A DNA stretch of 64,000 bases from Haladaptatus litoreus. Lineage in GTDB: Archaea; Halobacteriota; Halobacteria; Halobacteriales; Haladaptataceae. The stretch covers positions 1,240,001 through 1,304,000 of the forward strand of contig NZ_FTNO01000001.1 in NCBI RefSeq assembly GCF_900156425.1, given 5' to 3'. Position numbers and translations under genes: made by a program. The notes beneath the pieces are model-generated. The model saw nothing but the letters and a program-made list of their open reading frames with translations. It was not told where the DNA came from and made no database searches. Shown piece by piece: positions 15,795 to 24,198 of the stretch (position 1 is the stretch's first letter; every line of letters starts with the position of its first letter).

Positions 15795-16238
15795 TCAGAC
15801 TGAAACGTCTGGTGTCGGCCCCTCGTGCCCGACAACAAACTGTGTCAAGAAGAACACTGCACCACCAGCCACGGAAAGGAGAATGCCGAAACCGAACGTG
15901 AGCAGTGACAGCGAAGCGGGGTCGTACGTCATTTCGAACGTGTAAATTTCCCCCTGATACCGAACGGCGTTGTTGGCGAACGTCTTTAGTTCGGTATCTT
16001 CGACTGGTGCCGCTTGACCGGTCTTCAATCGGTCGAATACAGCCTTTTCTGGTGCTGTAAGGCTGGAATACGCAATCGTTGATTCGTCTGTGGGTGACTC
16101 ATCGTGATCAATCTGAACCATATACGGAGTGGATTCCATCTCCCCGTATGCAGCAGAACCGGTAATCACAATTCCGACGACGAACAGTCCGATACTAACT
16201 ATGTGAAGCGTCGGACGGAGCCACGTAGAGGGATTCAT
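15795..16238 (-). CDS. Two-span membrane protein with extracellular domain (DUF7979-like)
   Basis: The 147-residue product (MNPSTWLRPTLHIVSIGLFV) has an N-terminal helix, an outer domain of about 85 residues, and a second helix (LLTFGFGILLSVAGGAVFFL). The outer part contains a helix 'YSSLTAPEKAVFDRLKTGQA' and a beta segment 'VRYQGEIYTFEMTYDPASL', a pattern I associate with a haloarchaeal membrane family. Function unknown. ATG 16238 is chosen over a start 24 bases upstream. Codon use is somewhat richer in A/T than neighbours. Confidence 0.65.
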   Translation of the reverse strand: MNPSTWLRPTLHIVSIGLFVVGIVITGSAAYGEMESTPYMVQIDHDESPTDESTIAYSSLTAPEKAVFDRLKTGQAAPVEDTELKTFANNAVRYQGEIYTFEMTYDPASLSLLTFGFGILLSVAGGAVFFLTQFVVGHEGPTPDVSV

Positions 16239-16366
16239 ACATTGAAATACAAATCGAATCAATTATTAATGTTTTCAACTCGAAATAATTTTATAAATCA
16301 ATCCAATACTGTTCTATCGCTCGCCAATCGAGCAGATAGTAGCGGACCGTCAAATTTCGACGACCG

Positions 16367-17203
16367 CTACAGGTCGATTCTGTCACCGATTTCGACGATT
16401 TCCAGCGACTTCGGATAGTCGTAACTCCGACTGTGTTCGTACAGTGCGGTCGGGTCGGCGGTCAGTCCCTTCCACATGTCCCAGTGGCTTGGGAGCAGCG
16501 TATCGAGTTGAAGCGCGTTCGCGGCCTCGACGGTCTGATTTTCGTCGCTGTACCATTTCGTTCGCTTCGGTTCGCGGGTCTGTTTGTCGGGAATTTGGCC
16601 AACGGAACCGAACGCGAGGACACCGAGGTCGATGTCGTAGTTCTCGCCGATTGGTTCGAGTTCGTCGCCCGGTTTCGTGTCCCCACCGTGGAAAAACGTT
16701 CCCGCTTCGTGCTCGATGACGTAGGAGACGGGATGGGTCGAATCAGGGTCGTTCGCTGGTTCGACGTGAACTGTGAACTCGCCGACGTCGAAGCTGTCAC
16801 CCTCCGCGACCTCCTCGAACTGGTCGTCGGAGACGTCCCACTCATCGGGCCAGTTTTCGTCCTCTCGTGCGACGGCGAGGCCGTCGTCCGGCGCGTAGAA
16901 CGTCGCATCAGTCGATTCGAGAATCGGGGCTTGACTCGGGCCGTGAACGTGGTCGGTGTGCTCGTGTGTCGCCAGCACCGCGTCGGCCTCGGTCACGTCT
17001 TCCGGGTCGAACGGAATCGGAACCATCCGGACGGTTCGCGGCGGGTCGCCGGTTCCGAGGTACGGGTCTACGAACACCGTCGTTCCGCTGTTTCCTTTGA
17101 GAATGAACCCGTTACAGCCGAGATACCAGACGGCAACGCCTTCAGGTGTCGCGTCTTCGACCGCACGCGGAAGCCAGTCTCCCCAGTCGCTATGAATTGC
17201 CAT
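16367..17203 (-). CDS. Metallo-beta-lactamase-fold hydrolase (UlaG-like)
   Basis: The 278-residue protein has the dizinc motif THEHTDHVHG (HxHxDH) near residues 86-95 and a further His in FFHGGDTKPGDE and in LLPSHWDMWKG. The block 'AVWYLGCNGFILKGNSGT' and this motif order match the UlaG-like lactonase branch of the metallo-beta-lactamase fold. Substrate is unknown; UlaG itself opens L-ascorbate-6-phosphate lactone. ATG 17203 (MAIHSDWGDWL) is chosen; the frame continues upstream without looking coding. Confidence 0.82.
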   Translation of the reverse strand: MAIHSDWGDWLPRAVEDATPEGVAVWYLGCNGFILKGNSGTTVFVDPYLGTGDPPRTVRMVPIPFDPEDVTEADAVLATHEHTDHVHGPSQAPILESTDATFYAPDDGLAVAREDENWPDEWDVSDDQFEEVAEGDSFDVGEFTVHVEPANDPDSTHPVSYVIEHEAGTFFHGGDTKPGDELEPIGENYDIDLGVLAFGSVGQIPDKQTREPKRTKWYSDENQTVEAANALQLDTLLPSHWDMWKGLTADPTALYEHSRSYDYPKSLEIVEIGDRIDL

Positions 17204-17404
17204 ACGAACTACTGCCGGGCAAGCGTGCCTAAAGGTTGCGTTCACTCCCGGCAACTGAACCGTAATATGCTTTCTGGCAGTCGATGAATCGACTTCTCTC
17301 AATTATTAACCAAAGACATATATTACACCAGTCACATTCGAAAGATGCCTGACGATAGTTGTTTCACTGTCGCAGGCAGTCGGTACTGCAATGTGTCTCT
17401 GACA

Positions 17405-17428
17405 GGTGCGGTCGGTACCGACCGCACC
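17405..17428. repeat. Perfect 24-base palindrome
   Basis: GGTGCGGTCGGTACCGACCGCACC reads the same on both strands. It lies 35 bases after the minus-strand stop of the DUF7344-type regulator, in the space before the lactonase gene. It could form a cruciform or, in RNA, a hairpin terminator; or be a dimeric protein binding site. Confidence 0.5.
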
Positions 17429-17462
17429 CACATTCGAACGCTCCTTCGAAAATTGAACGTTC

Positions 17463-17807
17463 TTAGGAGTGGCGACTGGCGAGAGAAAGCGATTTTTCGA
17501 GTACGGAGATGTCACACGTTCGTTCGACGGTGTTCGTCTCCGTATCGTAGACGATAAACCCATAGTCCATCAGCTTCGGGAGGTGGTTGTGATGGAGGTC
17601 GATACCAGTTCGTCGTCTGTCGTCGCTCGATGCCTTTTCGCAGACGAACATCGACTCGACCATTTCGGCAAGCGAGATGGGACACTCGTGTACTGTAAGA
17701 TAGCAGACGACTTCTCTACGGAGGGGATGTTGGAGGGCTTCGAACACGGCGGAAGGTGTGGATGACAGCGCGTCCGTATCCGAGAGCACGACTTTGTTGT
17801 TGCTCAT
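17463..17807 (-). CDS. Winged-helix regulator (DUF7344-type)
   Basis: The 114-residue product (MSNNKVVLSDTDALSSTPSA) carries the haloarchaeal HTH core 'VFEALQHPLRREVVCYL', a helix pair and 'DLHHNHLPKLMDYGFIVYD', ending in a charged helix. This is the DUF7344-type winged helix found in many haloarchaeal regulators. ATG 17807 fits the family; the frame is open for 15 codons further. It is divergent from the FilR1-type regulator across 255 bases with no other gene. Confidence 0.78.
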   Translation of the reverse strand: MSNNKVVLSDTDALSSTPSAVFEALQHPLRREVVCYLTVHECPISLAEMVESMFVCEKASSDDRRRTGIDLHHNHLPKLMDYGFIVYDTETNTVERTCDISVLEKSLSLASRHS

Positions 17808-18062
17808 GTGAATCGTACCTCTGATTGACCCGCCTTGTGGAGAGTAGGCCAATGGCGTCGCGGGAACCGAGTTCGAACCGTGAACTCGGGCATCCTATAT
17901 TTTTGGAGCGGACCTCATTACTTTATTTCGTCAAACGCGATTTAGGATTGGAAACTGAGTTACCATTCGAAAATCTATCTCGATGGTTCGGACAGCACTG
18001 ATAAATGTTACTATTATTTAAAATATGTTTATACCGAGTCTAACACAACGACTGGATACTGC

Positions 18063-18857
18063 ATGAGCGAGGAGGGAGCAACCCCAGACGAACTGATAGC
18101 AATAGTGACGAAGCGAGCATCGTTTCTCGCGGTGCTCTCGTCCGGGGCGATGGAAAAGCGTGCGCTCCGGGACGAACTGGGCGTCTCTCGCTCGACGGTG
18201 TACAAAGCAGTTCGAGAACTGAAAGCGTATGACCTCGTCGAACGGACGAATGACGGCCTCAGACTAACACTCGCCGGTCGAATCCTCGAATCCGAGTACG
18301 ACACATTCCGACGGCGCACCGAGGATGTCTGTCGCACACGGCACTTGCTTTCGACGCTCCCTGCGGATTGTGGCATTCCAACTGCTCTCATCGAAAACGC
18401 AGAAACAATCCTTCCGGAGCGTCACGCACCGAATCATCCGATTCAGTATTTCGAGCGGATGGTTTCCGACGCCGACTGTGTGCGGGGACTCTCCCCTGTT
18501 GCCCTCCCGCAGTACGTGGATTTGTTTTACGAACGCTCCGTTTCGGGTGGGATGGCGGCGGAGTTGGTACTCGAACAACCCGTGGTCAAGTACCTCGTCA
18601 CCGACTACAGCGACGAACTCCGCGAAGCGTTGGAAATCGGTAACTTGTCCGTTTGGGAAACAGAGAACACGCTCCCGTTCGGCCTCATCGTCGCGAAAGG
18701 CACCACCAACGAACACGATGGCGTCTGCGTTGTCGTGTACAACGAGCGAGGTGAACTCCGCGGACTCATCACAAACGACACGAGAAACGCGGTCGAATGG
18801 GGGCACGAGACGTTCGAGCGGTTCCGAAACGACGCAACTCTCGTCGGCGGAGAGTGA
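18063..18857 (+). CDS. HTH regulator with FilR1-like sensor domain
   Basis: The 264-residue protein has an N-terminal winged helix (about residues 20-85: 'KRALRDELGVSRSTVYKAVR') and a C-terminal domain with the FilR1/methanogenesis-regulator pattern, including 'RGLSPVALPQYVDLFYE' and 'LPFGLIVAKGTTNEHDGVCV', expected to bind a ligand. Such haloarchaeal proteins are sometimes transcription factors for nearby genes. Target unknown. The start is an ATG at 18063 behind an AT-rich region with TTATTTAAAATATG. It ends 1 base before the convergent enoyl-CoA hydratase stop. Confidence 0.78.
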   Translation: MSEEGATPDELIAIVTKRASFLAVLSSGAMEKRALRDELGVSRSTVYKAVRELKAYDLVERTNDGLRLTLAGRILESEYDTFRRRTEDVCRTRHLLSTLPADCGIPTALIENAETILPERHAPNHPIQYFERMVSDADCVRGLSPVALPQYVDLFYERSVSGGMAAELVLEQPVVKYLVTDYSDELREALEIGNLSVWETENTLPFGLIVAKGTTNEHDGVCVVVYNERGELRGLITNDTRNAVEWGHETFERFRNDATLVGGE

Positions 18858-19697
18858 TTATCGGTCTTCCCACTCGGGTTCTCGGTCTTCAAGGAAGGCG
18901 TCGATGCCCTCGTTTTTGTCCTCCGAGGCGAACAGCAGCGCGAACAGTTCCGCCTCGTACTCGATTCCGGCCTCCAAATCCATCCGACTGCTAGCCTTGA
19001 CGGCCTTCTTCGCCAGTTCCAACGCCTTCGGACTCTTCTCGGCCATTCGTCCCGCAAGCTCGTAGACCCGGTCTTCGAACTCGTCGTCCGAACACACCTC
19101 GTCCACGAGACCAATGTCGTGAGCCTCCTCCGCGTCGATGATTTCGCCCGACAGGACGAGTCGCATGGCCTGTCCCTCGCCGACTAATCGAGTCAGGCGC
19201 TGGGTGCCGCCGCCACCGGGCATTATGCCGAGATTGATTTCGGGTTGGCCGAGTTTCGCTCGCTCGTGCGCGATACGCACGTCGCACGCTTGTGCGAGTT
19301 CGCATCCGCCGCCGAGCGCGTGGCCGTTGAGCGCGCCGATAACCGGTTTTTCCAAGTCGTCCACGTACTCGTACACTCGGGGACGTTTGCTCGCTTCGCG
19401 CTGTTCCATCGCGTCACGCTGGCGCAGTTCCTTCACGTCCGCCCCGGCGACGAAGGCTTTCGCCTCGTTCGCTCCCGTAAGCACGACGACGCGAACGTCC
19501 GGGTCTGCTTCCACGGCGTCGAGTACGTCCTTCAGTTCAGCCCGTAGTTGCGCGTTCAACGCGTTTCGTGCGTCCGGACGGTTCAGCGTGACTGTGGCGA
19601 CGTACTCCTTGACTATCGCATCGACCGTTTCGCATTCGTTTGCGACCTGTTCGGGACTACCGGGTGTGTCGGTGGTTTCGCTATTTTTGCCGCTCAT
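18858..19697 (-). CDS. Enoyl-CoA hydratase/isomerase family protein
   Basis: The 279-residue protein has the crotonase oxyanion-hole blocks 'KAFVAGADVKELRQRDAM' and 'NGHALGGGCELAQACDVRI', plus 'LPEINLGIMPGGGGTQRL'-like catalytic Glu segment (GQPEINLGIMPGGGGTQ). It should hydrate trans-2-enoyl-CoA in beta-oxidation. The N-terminal 25 residues are extra and acidic. Start codon overlaps the stop of the upstream dehydrogenase gene by 4 bases (ATGA at 19694-19697), so the two form an operon transcribed from about 20.8 kb. Confidence 0.9.
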   Translation of the reverse strand: MSGKNSETTDTPGSPEQVANECETVDAIVKEYVATVTLNRPDARNALNAQLRAELKDVLDAVEADPDVRVVVLTGANEAKAFVAGADVKELRQRDAMEQREASKRPRVYEYVDDLEKPVIGALNGHALGGGCELAQACDVRIAHERAKLGQPEINLGIMPGGGGTQRLTRLVGEGQAMRLVLSGEIIDAEEAHDIGLVDEVCSDDEFEDRVYELAGRMAEKSPKALELAKKAVKASSRMDLEAGIEYEAELFALLFASEDKNEGIDAFLEDREPEWEDR

Positions 19698-20638
19698 TCG
19701 TCGTCACCTTCGTTTCCGTCGTATTCGCCAGAGACACCGTCAGACTTCGACTGACGATCCGTCCGGCTTTCGCCGGAGACCCCCACAATCTCGCCATCCT
19801 CCCACACGTAGAACCCTTCGCCGGTCTTCTTGCCGAGTTTTCCGGCGCGAACCTTCTGGCGGAGAATCTGCGGCGGGCGGAAGCGCTCGCCGAGTTCTTC
19901 GCGGAGGTGTTCCAAGATGTCCAATCGAACGTCCAATCCGACCACGTCGCCGAGTTCGATCGGTCCCATCGGGTGGTTGTAGCCGAGTTCCATGGCGGTG
20001 TCGATGTCTCGGGGACTGGCGACGTCCTCTTGCACCATTCGAATCGCTTCGACGCCCAAGGAGACGCCGAGGCGCGAGGAGGCGAAGCCAGGCGAATCGC
20101 GAACTTCGACGCCGACCTTGTCGATGTCGGAAACGAACTCGTCGGCGAACTCGACCGTCTCGCGGTCTGCCTGTTCGGGGACGACGATTTCCACGAGCTT
20201 CATGATGTGAACCGGGTTGAAAAAGTGGAGACCGACTGCCCGGCTTGGATTGTCCAGCGCGCTGGCGATTTCGGTCAGCGAGAGCGACGACGTGTTCGAC
20301 CCGATAATCGTGTCGTCGGAGACGAGCGCCTCCACGTCCGAGAACGTCTTTCGCTTGATGTCCATCTCTTCGGGTACTGCTTCGATGACCATGTCCGCGT
20401 CGCCGACCGCAGTTTCGAGGTCGGTGGTTCCCGAAATTCGGTCGAGGGTGGCTTCCATCTCCTCGGCCGTCACTTTGTCGCGTTCGACACCGCCTTGAAG
20501 GTTCGAGGAAATGCTCTCGATGCCGTTGTCAACGAATTCCCGTTCGATGTCGCGGAGGGTCACTTCGTGACCAGCCATGGCCGTCACCTGTGCGATTCCG
20601 TGTCCCATCGTCCCTGCTCCGAGTACGGCTACCTTCAT
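19694..20638 (-). CDS. 3-hydroxyacyl-CoA dehydrogenase
   Basis: The 314-residue protein has an NAD-binding start (MKVAVLGAGTMGHGIAQV) and the C-terminal dehydrogenase motifs SNTSSLSLTEIA and HFFNPVHIMKLVEIV, with the catalytic His in HFFNP. It converts 3-hydroxyacyl-CoA to 3-oxoacyl-CoA, the step after the hydratase encoded just downstream. The last 30 residues are an acidic tail. Length is slightly above the bacterial 280-residue average because of this tail. A small CxxC frame lies just upstream. Confidence 0.92.
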   Translation of the reverse strand: MKVAVLGAGTMGHGIAQVTAMAGHEVTLRDIEREFVDNGIESISSNLQGGVERDKVTAEEMEATLDRISGTTDLETAVGDADMVIEAVPEEMDIKRKTFSDVEALVSDDTIIGSNTSSLSLTEIASALDNPSRAVGLHFFNPVHIMKLVEIVVPEQADRETVEFADEFVSDIDKVGVEVRDSPGFASSRLGVSLGVEAIRMVQEDVASPRDIDTAMELGYNHPMGPIELGDVVGLDVRLDILEHLREELGERFRPPQILRQKVRAGKLGKKTGEGFYVWEDGEIVGVSGESRTDRQSKSDGVSGEYDGNEGDDE

Positions 20639-20640
20639 CG

Positions 20641-20763
20641 TCAGAAGAGGCGTGGGGGCGCACGAAAAACGTTGTTTTCCGCGATTGGCTTGCAGGTTTT
20701 ACAGTCGCCGGTCGCCATGAGTGACTGGATTGCCGATTCGAATTTCTTCGGTGTTTCCCGCAA
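20641..20763 (-). CDS. Possible 40-residue CxxC micro-protein upstream of the dehydrogenase
   Basis: A TTG at 20763 opens 40 codons (LRETPKKFESAIQSLMATGD) containing CKTC, ending two bases before the dehydrogenase ATG. A TATA-like AATATATAAT at 20794-20803 lies about 35 bases upstream, so this would be the first cistron of the operon. Lys-rich content is unusual for a halophile, and the start is TTG. It could instead be simply the 5' leader. Homology search would decide. Confidence 0.3.
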   Translation of the reverse strand: MRETPKKFESAIQSLMATGDCKTCKPIAENNVFRAPPRLF

Positions 20764-20793
20764 TGTGAGCGACAGTGCTCTGTAGTAATGTAA

Positions 20794-20803
20794 ATTATAT
20801 ATT
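20794..20803 (-). promoter_or_regulatory. TATA box of the hydratase-dehydrogenase operon
   Basis: Read on the minus strand: AATATATAAT. Spacing predicts a transcription start near 20772. The 20805-21078 stretch between this promoter and the next gene holds no gene I can support; it is AT-rich with a short GC hairpin at the far end. Confidence 0.45.
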
Positions 20804-21078
20804 ATTTATTGCTGATGAAATATTACCCCAAATGCGGTTTTGGACCGTTTCGTCGCCGAAATCGGCCGAATTAACGAAATGTATTGCGGTCCCGACCGTT
20901 TGCAGAAAGCTTTTACCGTAACCGGCAAATCGGTTAATTGTCTCGGGTAGGGGTACACGAGACCAACGATTCTTTCGGAACTGAAACCGGAGCCACAGGT
21001 GTGACGAACTGTCGAAGAAAGCAGGGAGAACTGCTTCTATGATTTAAAACTCAATCTGCTAGATGATATTTGGAGACA

Positions 21079-21097
21079 CGGATAGCGGAGCTATCCG
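21079..21097. terminator. 8-bp hairpin after the HMGS-DUF35 fusion gene
   Basis: CGGATAGC (21079-21086) pairs with GCTATCCG (21090-21097) around GGA, directly after the minus-strand stop at 21103. A second imperfect dyad (TCAAAATTCGACCG/CGGTCGAGTTTTGA, about 21103-21132) covers the gene's last codons. Together they look like a strong transcript end. Confidence 0.45.
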
Positions 21098-21102
21098 CTT
21101 AT

Positions 21103-22545
21103 TCAAAATTCGACCGACGGTCGAGTTTTGAACCCATACCTCGTCACGCCTTCCTGCGTGTAGATTCTGCGCATCGTCGTTGCCACTGAGTCCCCGATTT
21201 CGAGGGTTCCGGTGTCCGCGCCGGTCACCTGCGCAGGGGCGCTCGCGGTATCTCCCTCCGGGCCATCGAGCGCGACGATTGCCACGTCGAAGTCGCCCGA
21301 TTTGCCCTGCTGTTCTGCGAACTCTGGCGGGGCACCACCTTGCGAAATCGTCGTCACGGCTTCGATGGTTCCGGTTCCAGTCAGTTGCACGTCGTCGTAT
21401 TCGACCAGCGTTTTACAGCCGCTACAGGCGCCTTCCGGCGGGAAGTTCAACGCGCCACAGTCGGGGCATTTTCCGGCCAGCAGTCGGTGTCGCTGGTCGA
21501 GCGTGCGCCGCCACGAAGGGACGCTGACGTAGGCACCGCCGCCGCTCGGCGGGCCGGACGTGAGGTCGCCGCGTTTGCGGAGATATTCGGCGTAGCTGAT
21601 TGGGTCATCGCCGTCAAGCGCCATCGAAACCGGAACGTCACCCGCTTCGACCAAGAGAGCGTCCGCGCCTGCGCCGCTTCCGAACGAAGCCGCGAGGATT
21701 AGTTCGTGGCCCTCTGCGAGGGCTTTCGCCAAACTCAACGGAACGCTCGCCGCGCCGGTATCACCGAGTTCGTGGACGAGAGCGCCCGCCTGAATTTCCT
21801 CGACTCCGACGCCGAGTGCACCCGCCGCGCGGTACGGGAGTTTCCCATCTGGGGCTTGCACCCCGGTAACGTCTACGTCTTCCGTGTCGAAATCCAACTG
21901 TCCGACCGCTCCAGCGAGCGTTTCGGAAAACGCTCGCCGGTCGTAGCCCGTGACGCCGAGGCCTTCGACGGCTTCTTCGCCGGTTCCTCGGAAGCGAGTT
22001 CCGGGGAACTCGCTTCCGTACTCTGCCTGCTGGACGATGCTGGCCCCGCCAGCATCGTCCAGAACGAACGCCGCCGAACCCGCACCTGCGGCGTGTTCTT
22101 CTGCCGAATTTGGTTCTCCGCGCGGGCAATCCGCGGCGATGACCAACCCGACGCCGTCCTCCCACGGCCCGGCGGACAGTCCGGCCACGAGTGCTCTGGT
22201 TCCCGCGCGAGTACTTCCCGTGAAGACGTGCCGGGTCGCCGTTTCCGACACGCCGAGCATGCCGCCGAGTCTGGCGGTCAGGTCTTCTTCCGCCATCGGT
22301 GGCGTGGTCGAAGCAAATGCAAGGAAGGAAACGTCGGGGTTTCCGGCGGCGGAGAGCGCCCGTTCTCCGGCCTCGTAGGCCATCGTCAAGGCGTCCTCGT
22401 CGGCTTGCGGTACTGCTTTTTCGTTGATTCCCCCGGCGTGGAACTGCCCCCACGCCTCGCGGAACTCGTCTGCCGAGATTCGGAACCGAGGTGCGTAGGC
22501 TCCGACTGCGGCGATGTTCGGGACTGTGCTTCCTTTCGAGTTCAT
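21103..22545 (-). CDS. HMG-CoA-synthase-like/DUF35 zinc-ribbon fusion protein
   Basis: The 480-residue protein joins a thiolase-fold, HMG-CoA-synthase-like part (residues about 1-335) to a DUF35 part with rubredoxin-like zinc ribbon (CPDCGALNFPPEGACSGC) and an OB fold. In archaea, thiolase, HMG-CoA synthase and DUF35 form a CoA-channelling complex. Here two of those parts are one chain and the next gene is a thiolase. At the usual HMGS Cys position the sequence is FTGSTRAGTRAL, with Thr where Cys is expected, so the first domain may be non-catalytic. It overlaps the thiolase gene by 4 bases. Confidence 0.78.
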   Translation of the reverse strand: MNSKGSTVPNIAAVGAYAPRFRISADEFREAWGQFHAGGINEKAVPQADEDALTMAYEAGERALSAAGNPDVSFLAFASTTPPMAEEDLTARLGGMLGVSETATRHVFTGSTRAGTRALVAGLSAGPWEDGVGLVIAADCPRGEPNSAEEHAAGAGSAAFVLDDAGGASIVQQAEYGSEFPGTRFRGTGEEAVEGLGVTGYDRRAFSETLAGAVGQLDFDTEDVDVTGVQAPDGKLPYRAAGALGVGVEEIQAGALVHELGDTGAASVPLSLAKALAEGHELILAASFGSGAGADALLVEAGDVPVSMALDGDDPISYAEYLRKRGDLTSGPPSGGGAYVSVPSWRRTLDQRHRLLAGKCPDCGALNFPPEGACSGCKTLVEYDDVQLTGTGTIEAVTTISQGGAPPEFAEQQGKSGDFDVAIVALDGPEGDTASAPAQVTGADTGTLEIGDSVATTMRRIYTQEGVTRYGFKTRPSVEF

Positions 22546-23729
22546 TGTGCATCCACCCCCAGTTCGTTTTCGCGCTCAAGGACGTGGACGACCGCCGCGC
22601 CGCCGCTTCCGCCGACGTTGTGGGTCAGGCCACGAGTTGCGCCTTCGACCTGTCGTTCCCCCGCCTCGCCCGAGAGTTGCTTGAAGGCTTCAACCAACTG
22701 TCCCGCGCCAGTCGCGCCGATTGGGTGCCCCTTCGATTTCAGCCCACCCGAGGTGTTGACCGGGCGTTCGCCGCCGAGTTCGGTTTCGCCGGATTCGACG
22801 AGACTTCCGGCTTCGCCGGGTTCGCAGAAGCCGAGGTCTTCGTAGGCCAGCAGTTCCGCGATTGCGAAGCAGTCGTGAACCTCCGCGAAGTCGATGTCCT
22901 CCGGCGTGATTCCGGCCATCTCGTAGGCCTGCTTTCCCGCCTCCTTCGAGGCCGGAACCGAGGTGTACGACTCGCGCTGGAACAGGCCGACTCGGTCGCT
23001 CGACGCGCCCACACCTGAAATTCGAATCGGGTCGTCGGTGTACTCGTCAACCACGTCCTCGCTGACGACGAGGGCGCAGGCCGCCCCGTCCGTCGTCGGA
23101 CAGCAGTGGTAAAGCGTGAGGGGGTCGGCGACCACAGGTGCGTTTTCCGCGTCCTCAAGCGAACACTCGAACCCGAGGTGAGCGTGCGGATTTTTTGCTC
23201 CGTTCGAGTGGTTTTTCACCGCCACGCTCGAGAGGTGTTCGCTGGTGGTTCCGTATTTTTCCATGTGCGCGTCGGCCATCTGGGCGTAGACGCCCGCGAA
23301 CGTCGTTCCGGAGAGGCGCTCCCACTCGGTTTCGCCCGAGACGCCGAGCCAGTACTTCGTCGCGTCGCTCGACGTGTCGGTCATGATTTCGACCCCGCCC
23401 GCGAGAGCCACGTCTGCCATGCCGCTTTTCACGGCTTGAACGGCGTGTCGTCCCGCGAATCCACTCGCGGCACAGGCGTTTTCGACGCGAGTGCAGGGGA
23501 TGCCGCCGAGTCCGACGTGTTCGGTCACGGCAGGCCCCGAAAGTCCGAGTTGTCGCCCGCCGACACCCAGCGTGCCGACGAAGGCCTCGTCCACGTCATC
23601 CGGGTCGATACCCGCCGGAACGCTGTCTACGGCCGCCTCGAAGGCGGTTCGGAACAGCGACCGATAGCTTTCGTCGGGGAACGACCCGAAATCCGTCTGG
23701 GCCGCGCCGACGAGATAGGCGTCTCGCAT
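22542..23729 (-). CDS. Thiolase family protein (acetyl-CoA acyltransferase, SCP2-like)
   Basis: The 395-residue protein has thiolase motifs: nucleophile Cys in ENACAASGFAGRHAV (about residue 85), 'DFAEVHDCFAIAELLAYE' and the C-terminal GHPIGATGAGQ. The HDCFAIAE plus GHPIGATG pattern is typical of the SCP2/archaeal thiolase branch that partners DUF35 proteins. It cleaves 3-oxoacyl-CoA or condenses acyl-CoAs. Its gene leads the operon and overlaps the HMGS-DUF35 gene by ATGA. The chemistry links it with the hydratase and dehydrogenase genes downstream. Confidence 0.88.
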   Translation of the reverse strand: MRDAYLVGAAQTDFGSFPDESYRSLFRTAFEAAVDSVPAGIDPDDVDEAFVGTLGVGGRQLGLSGPAVTEHVGLGGIPCTRVENACAASGFAGRHAVQAVKSGMADVALAGGVEIMTDTSSDATKYWLGVSGETEWERLSGTTFAGVYAQMADAHMEKYGTTSEHLSSVAVKNHSNGAKNPHAHLGFECSLEDAENAPVVADPLTLYHCCPTTDGAACALVVSEDVVDEYTDDPIRISGVGASSDRVGLFQRESYTSVPASKEAGKQAYEMAGITPEDIDFAEVHDCFAIAELLAYEDLGFCEPGEAGSLVESGETELGGERPVNTSGGLKSKGHPIGATGAGQLVEAFKQLSGEAGERQVEGATRGLTHNVGGSGGAAVVHVLERENELGVDAQ

Positions 23730-23851
23730 GGTTGGTGGTCTTGCGGCAGGGGAAAAATAACTGCCGTCACCACCGCGCCTTTGCCGGGAATCAGATGGAG
23801 GTTGTTTTTGATTTGTTTTTAATTGTGGACTCTTTTCTGGTGTGGCGCTAG

Positions 23852-24006
23852 GTAATCACGACTCCACTGAAACCGCACCCGCCACCGCAGGCCACACCCT
23901 CTCCAACCGACTCTTGCGCTCACTTTGTTCGCGCATTCGTCCCTCGCACGCTGTCAGCACAGGGCTGAGGACTGTACGTCCGAAGCCCTGCGCCAGCGCG
24001 CACCAC
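23852..24006. repeat. Dispersed intergenic repeat, copy A-left
   Basis: This stretch begins AATCACGACTCCACTGAAAC and holds CCCTCGCACGCTGTCAGCAC, GTACGTCC and CCAGCGCGC-CCAC blocks in the same order as the copy at 48515-48718. The copy at 46937-47183 carries them in reverse. It looks noncoding. The repeat family is imperfect, about 150-250 bases, confined to gaps. Confidence 0.5.
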
Positions 24007-24075
24007 TTGGATAACTCGGGATTCCAGGATTGACGCAAACCACATGGCGCGTGCGTTGGCAAGCCCGAGGAAAAA

Positions 24076-24146
24076 GCGGTTTCTATGAAACCGCGAACGC
24101 GAGTAGCGCGGAACGCAGTTCCGCGGACAGTTGAGCGGCGAAGCCG
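24076..24146. ncRNA. Three consecutive triloop hairpins, possible structured RNA
   Basis: Within 71 bases three perfect stems occur: GCGGTTTC/GAAACCGC (24076-24094), CGCGGAAC/GTTCCGCG (24107-24125) and GCGGC/GCCGC (24134-24146), each with a three-base loop. They lie between the two repeat arms in the 730-base gap before the Trm56 gene. This may be a structured RNA or hairpin-rich repeat; transcription is not shown. Confidence 0.3.
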
Positions 24147-24198
24147 CGAAACGACGGTGTAACCGCGAGCAATCGTCCGAGGGCTTGCGAATTATCAC

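Noticed and set aside
19640-20785. A 381-codon plus-strand frame opposite the hydratase and dehydrogenase genes
   Set aside because: Antisense of two unmistakable enzymes.
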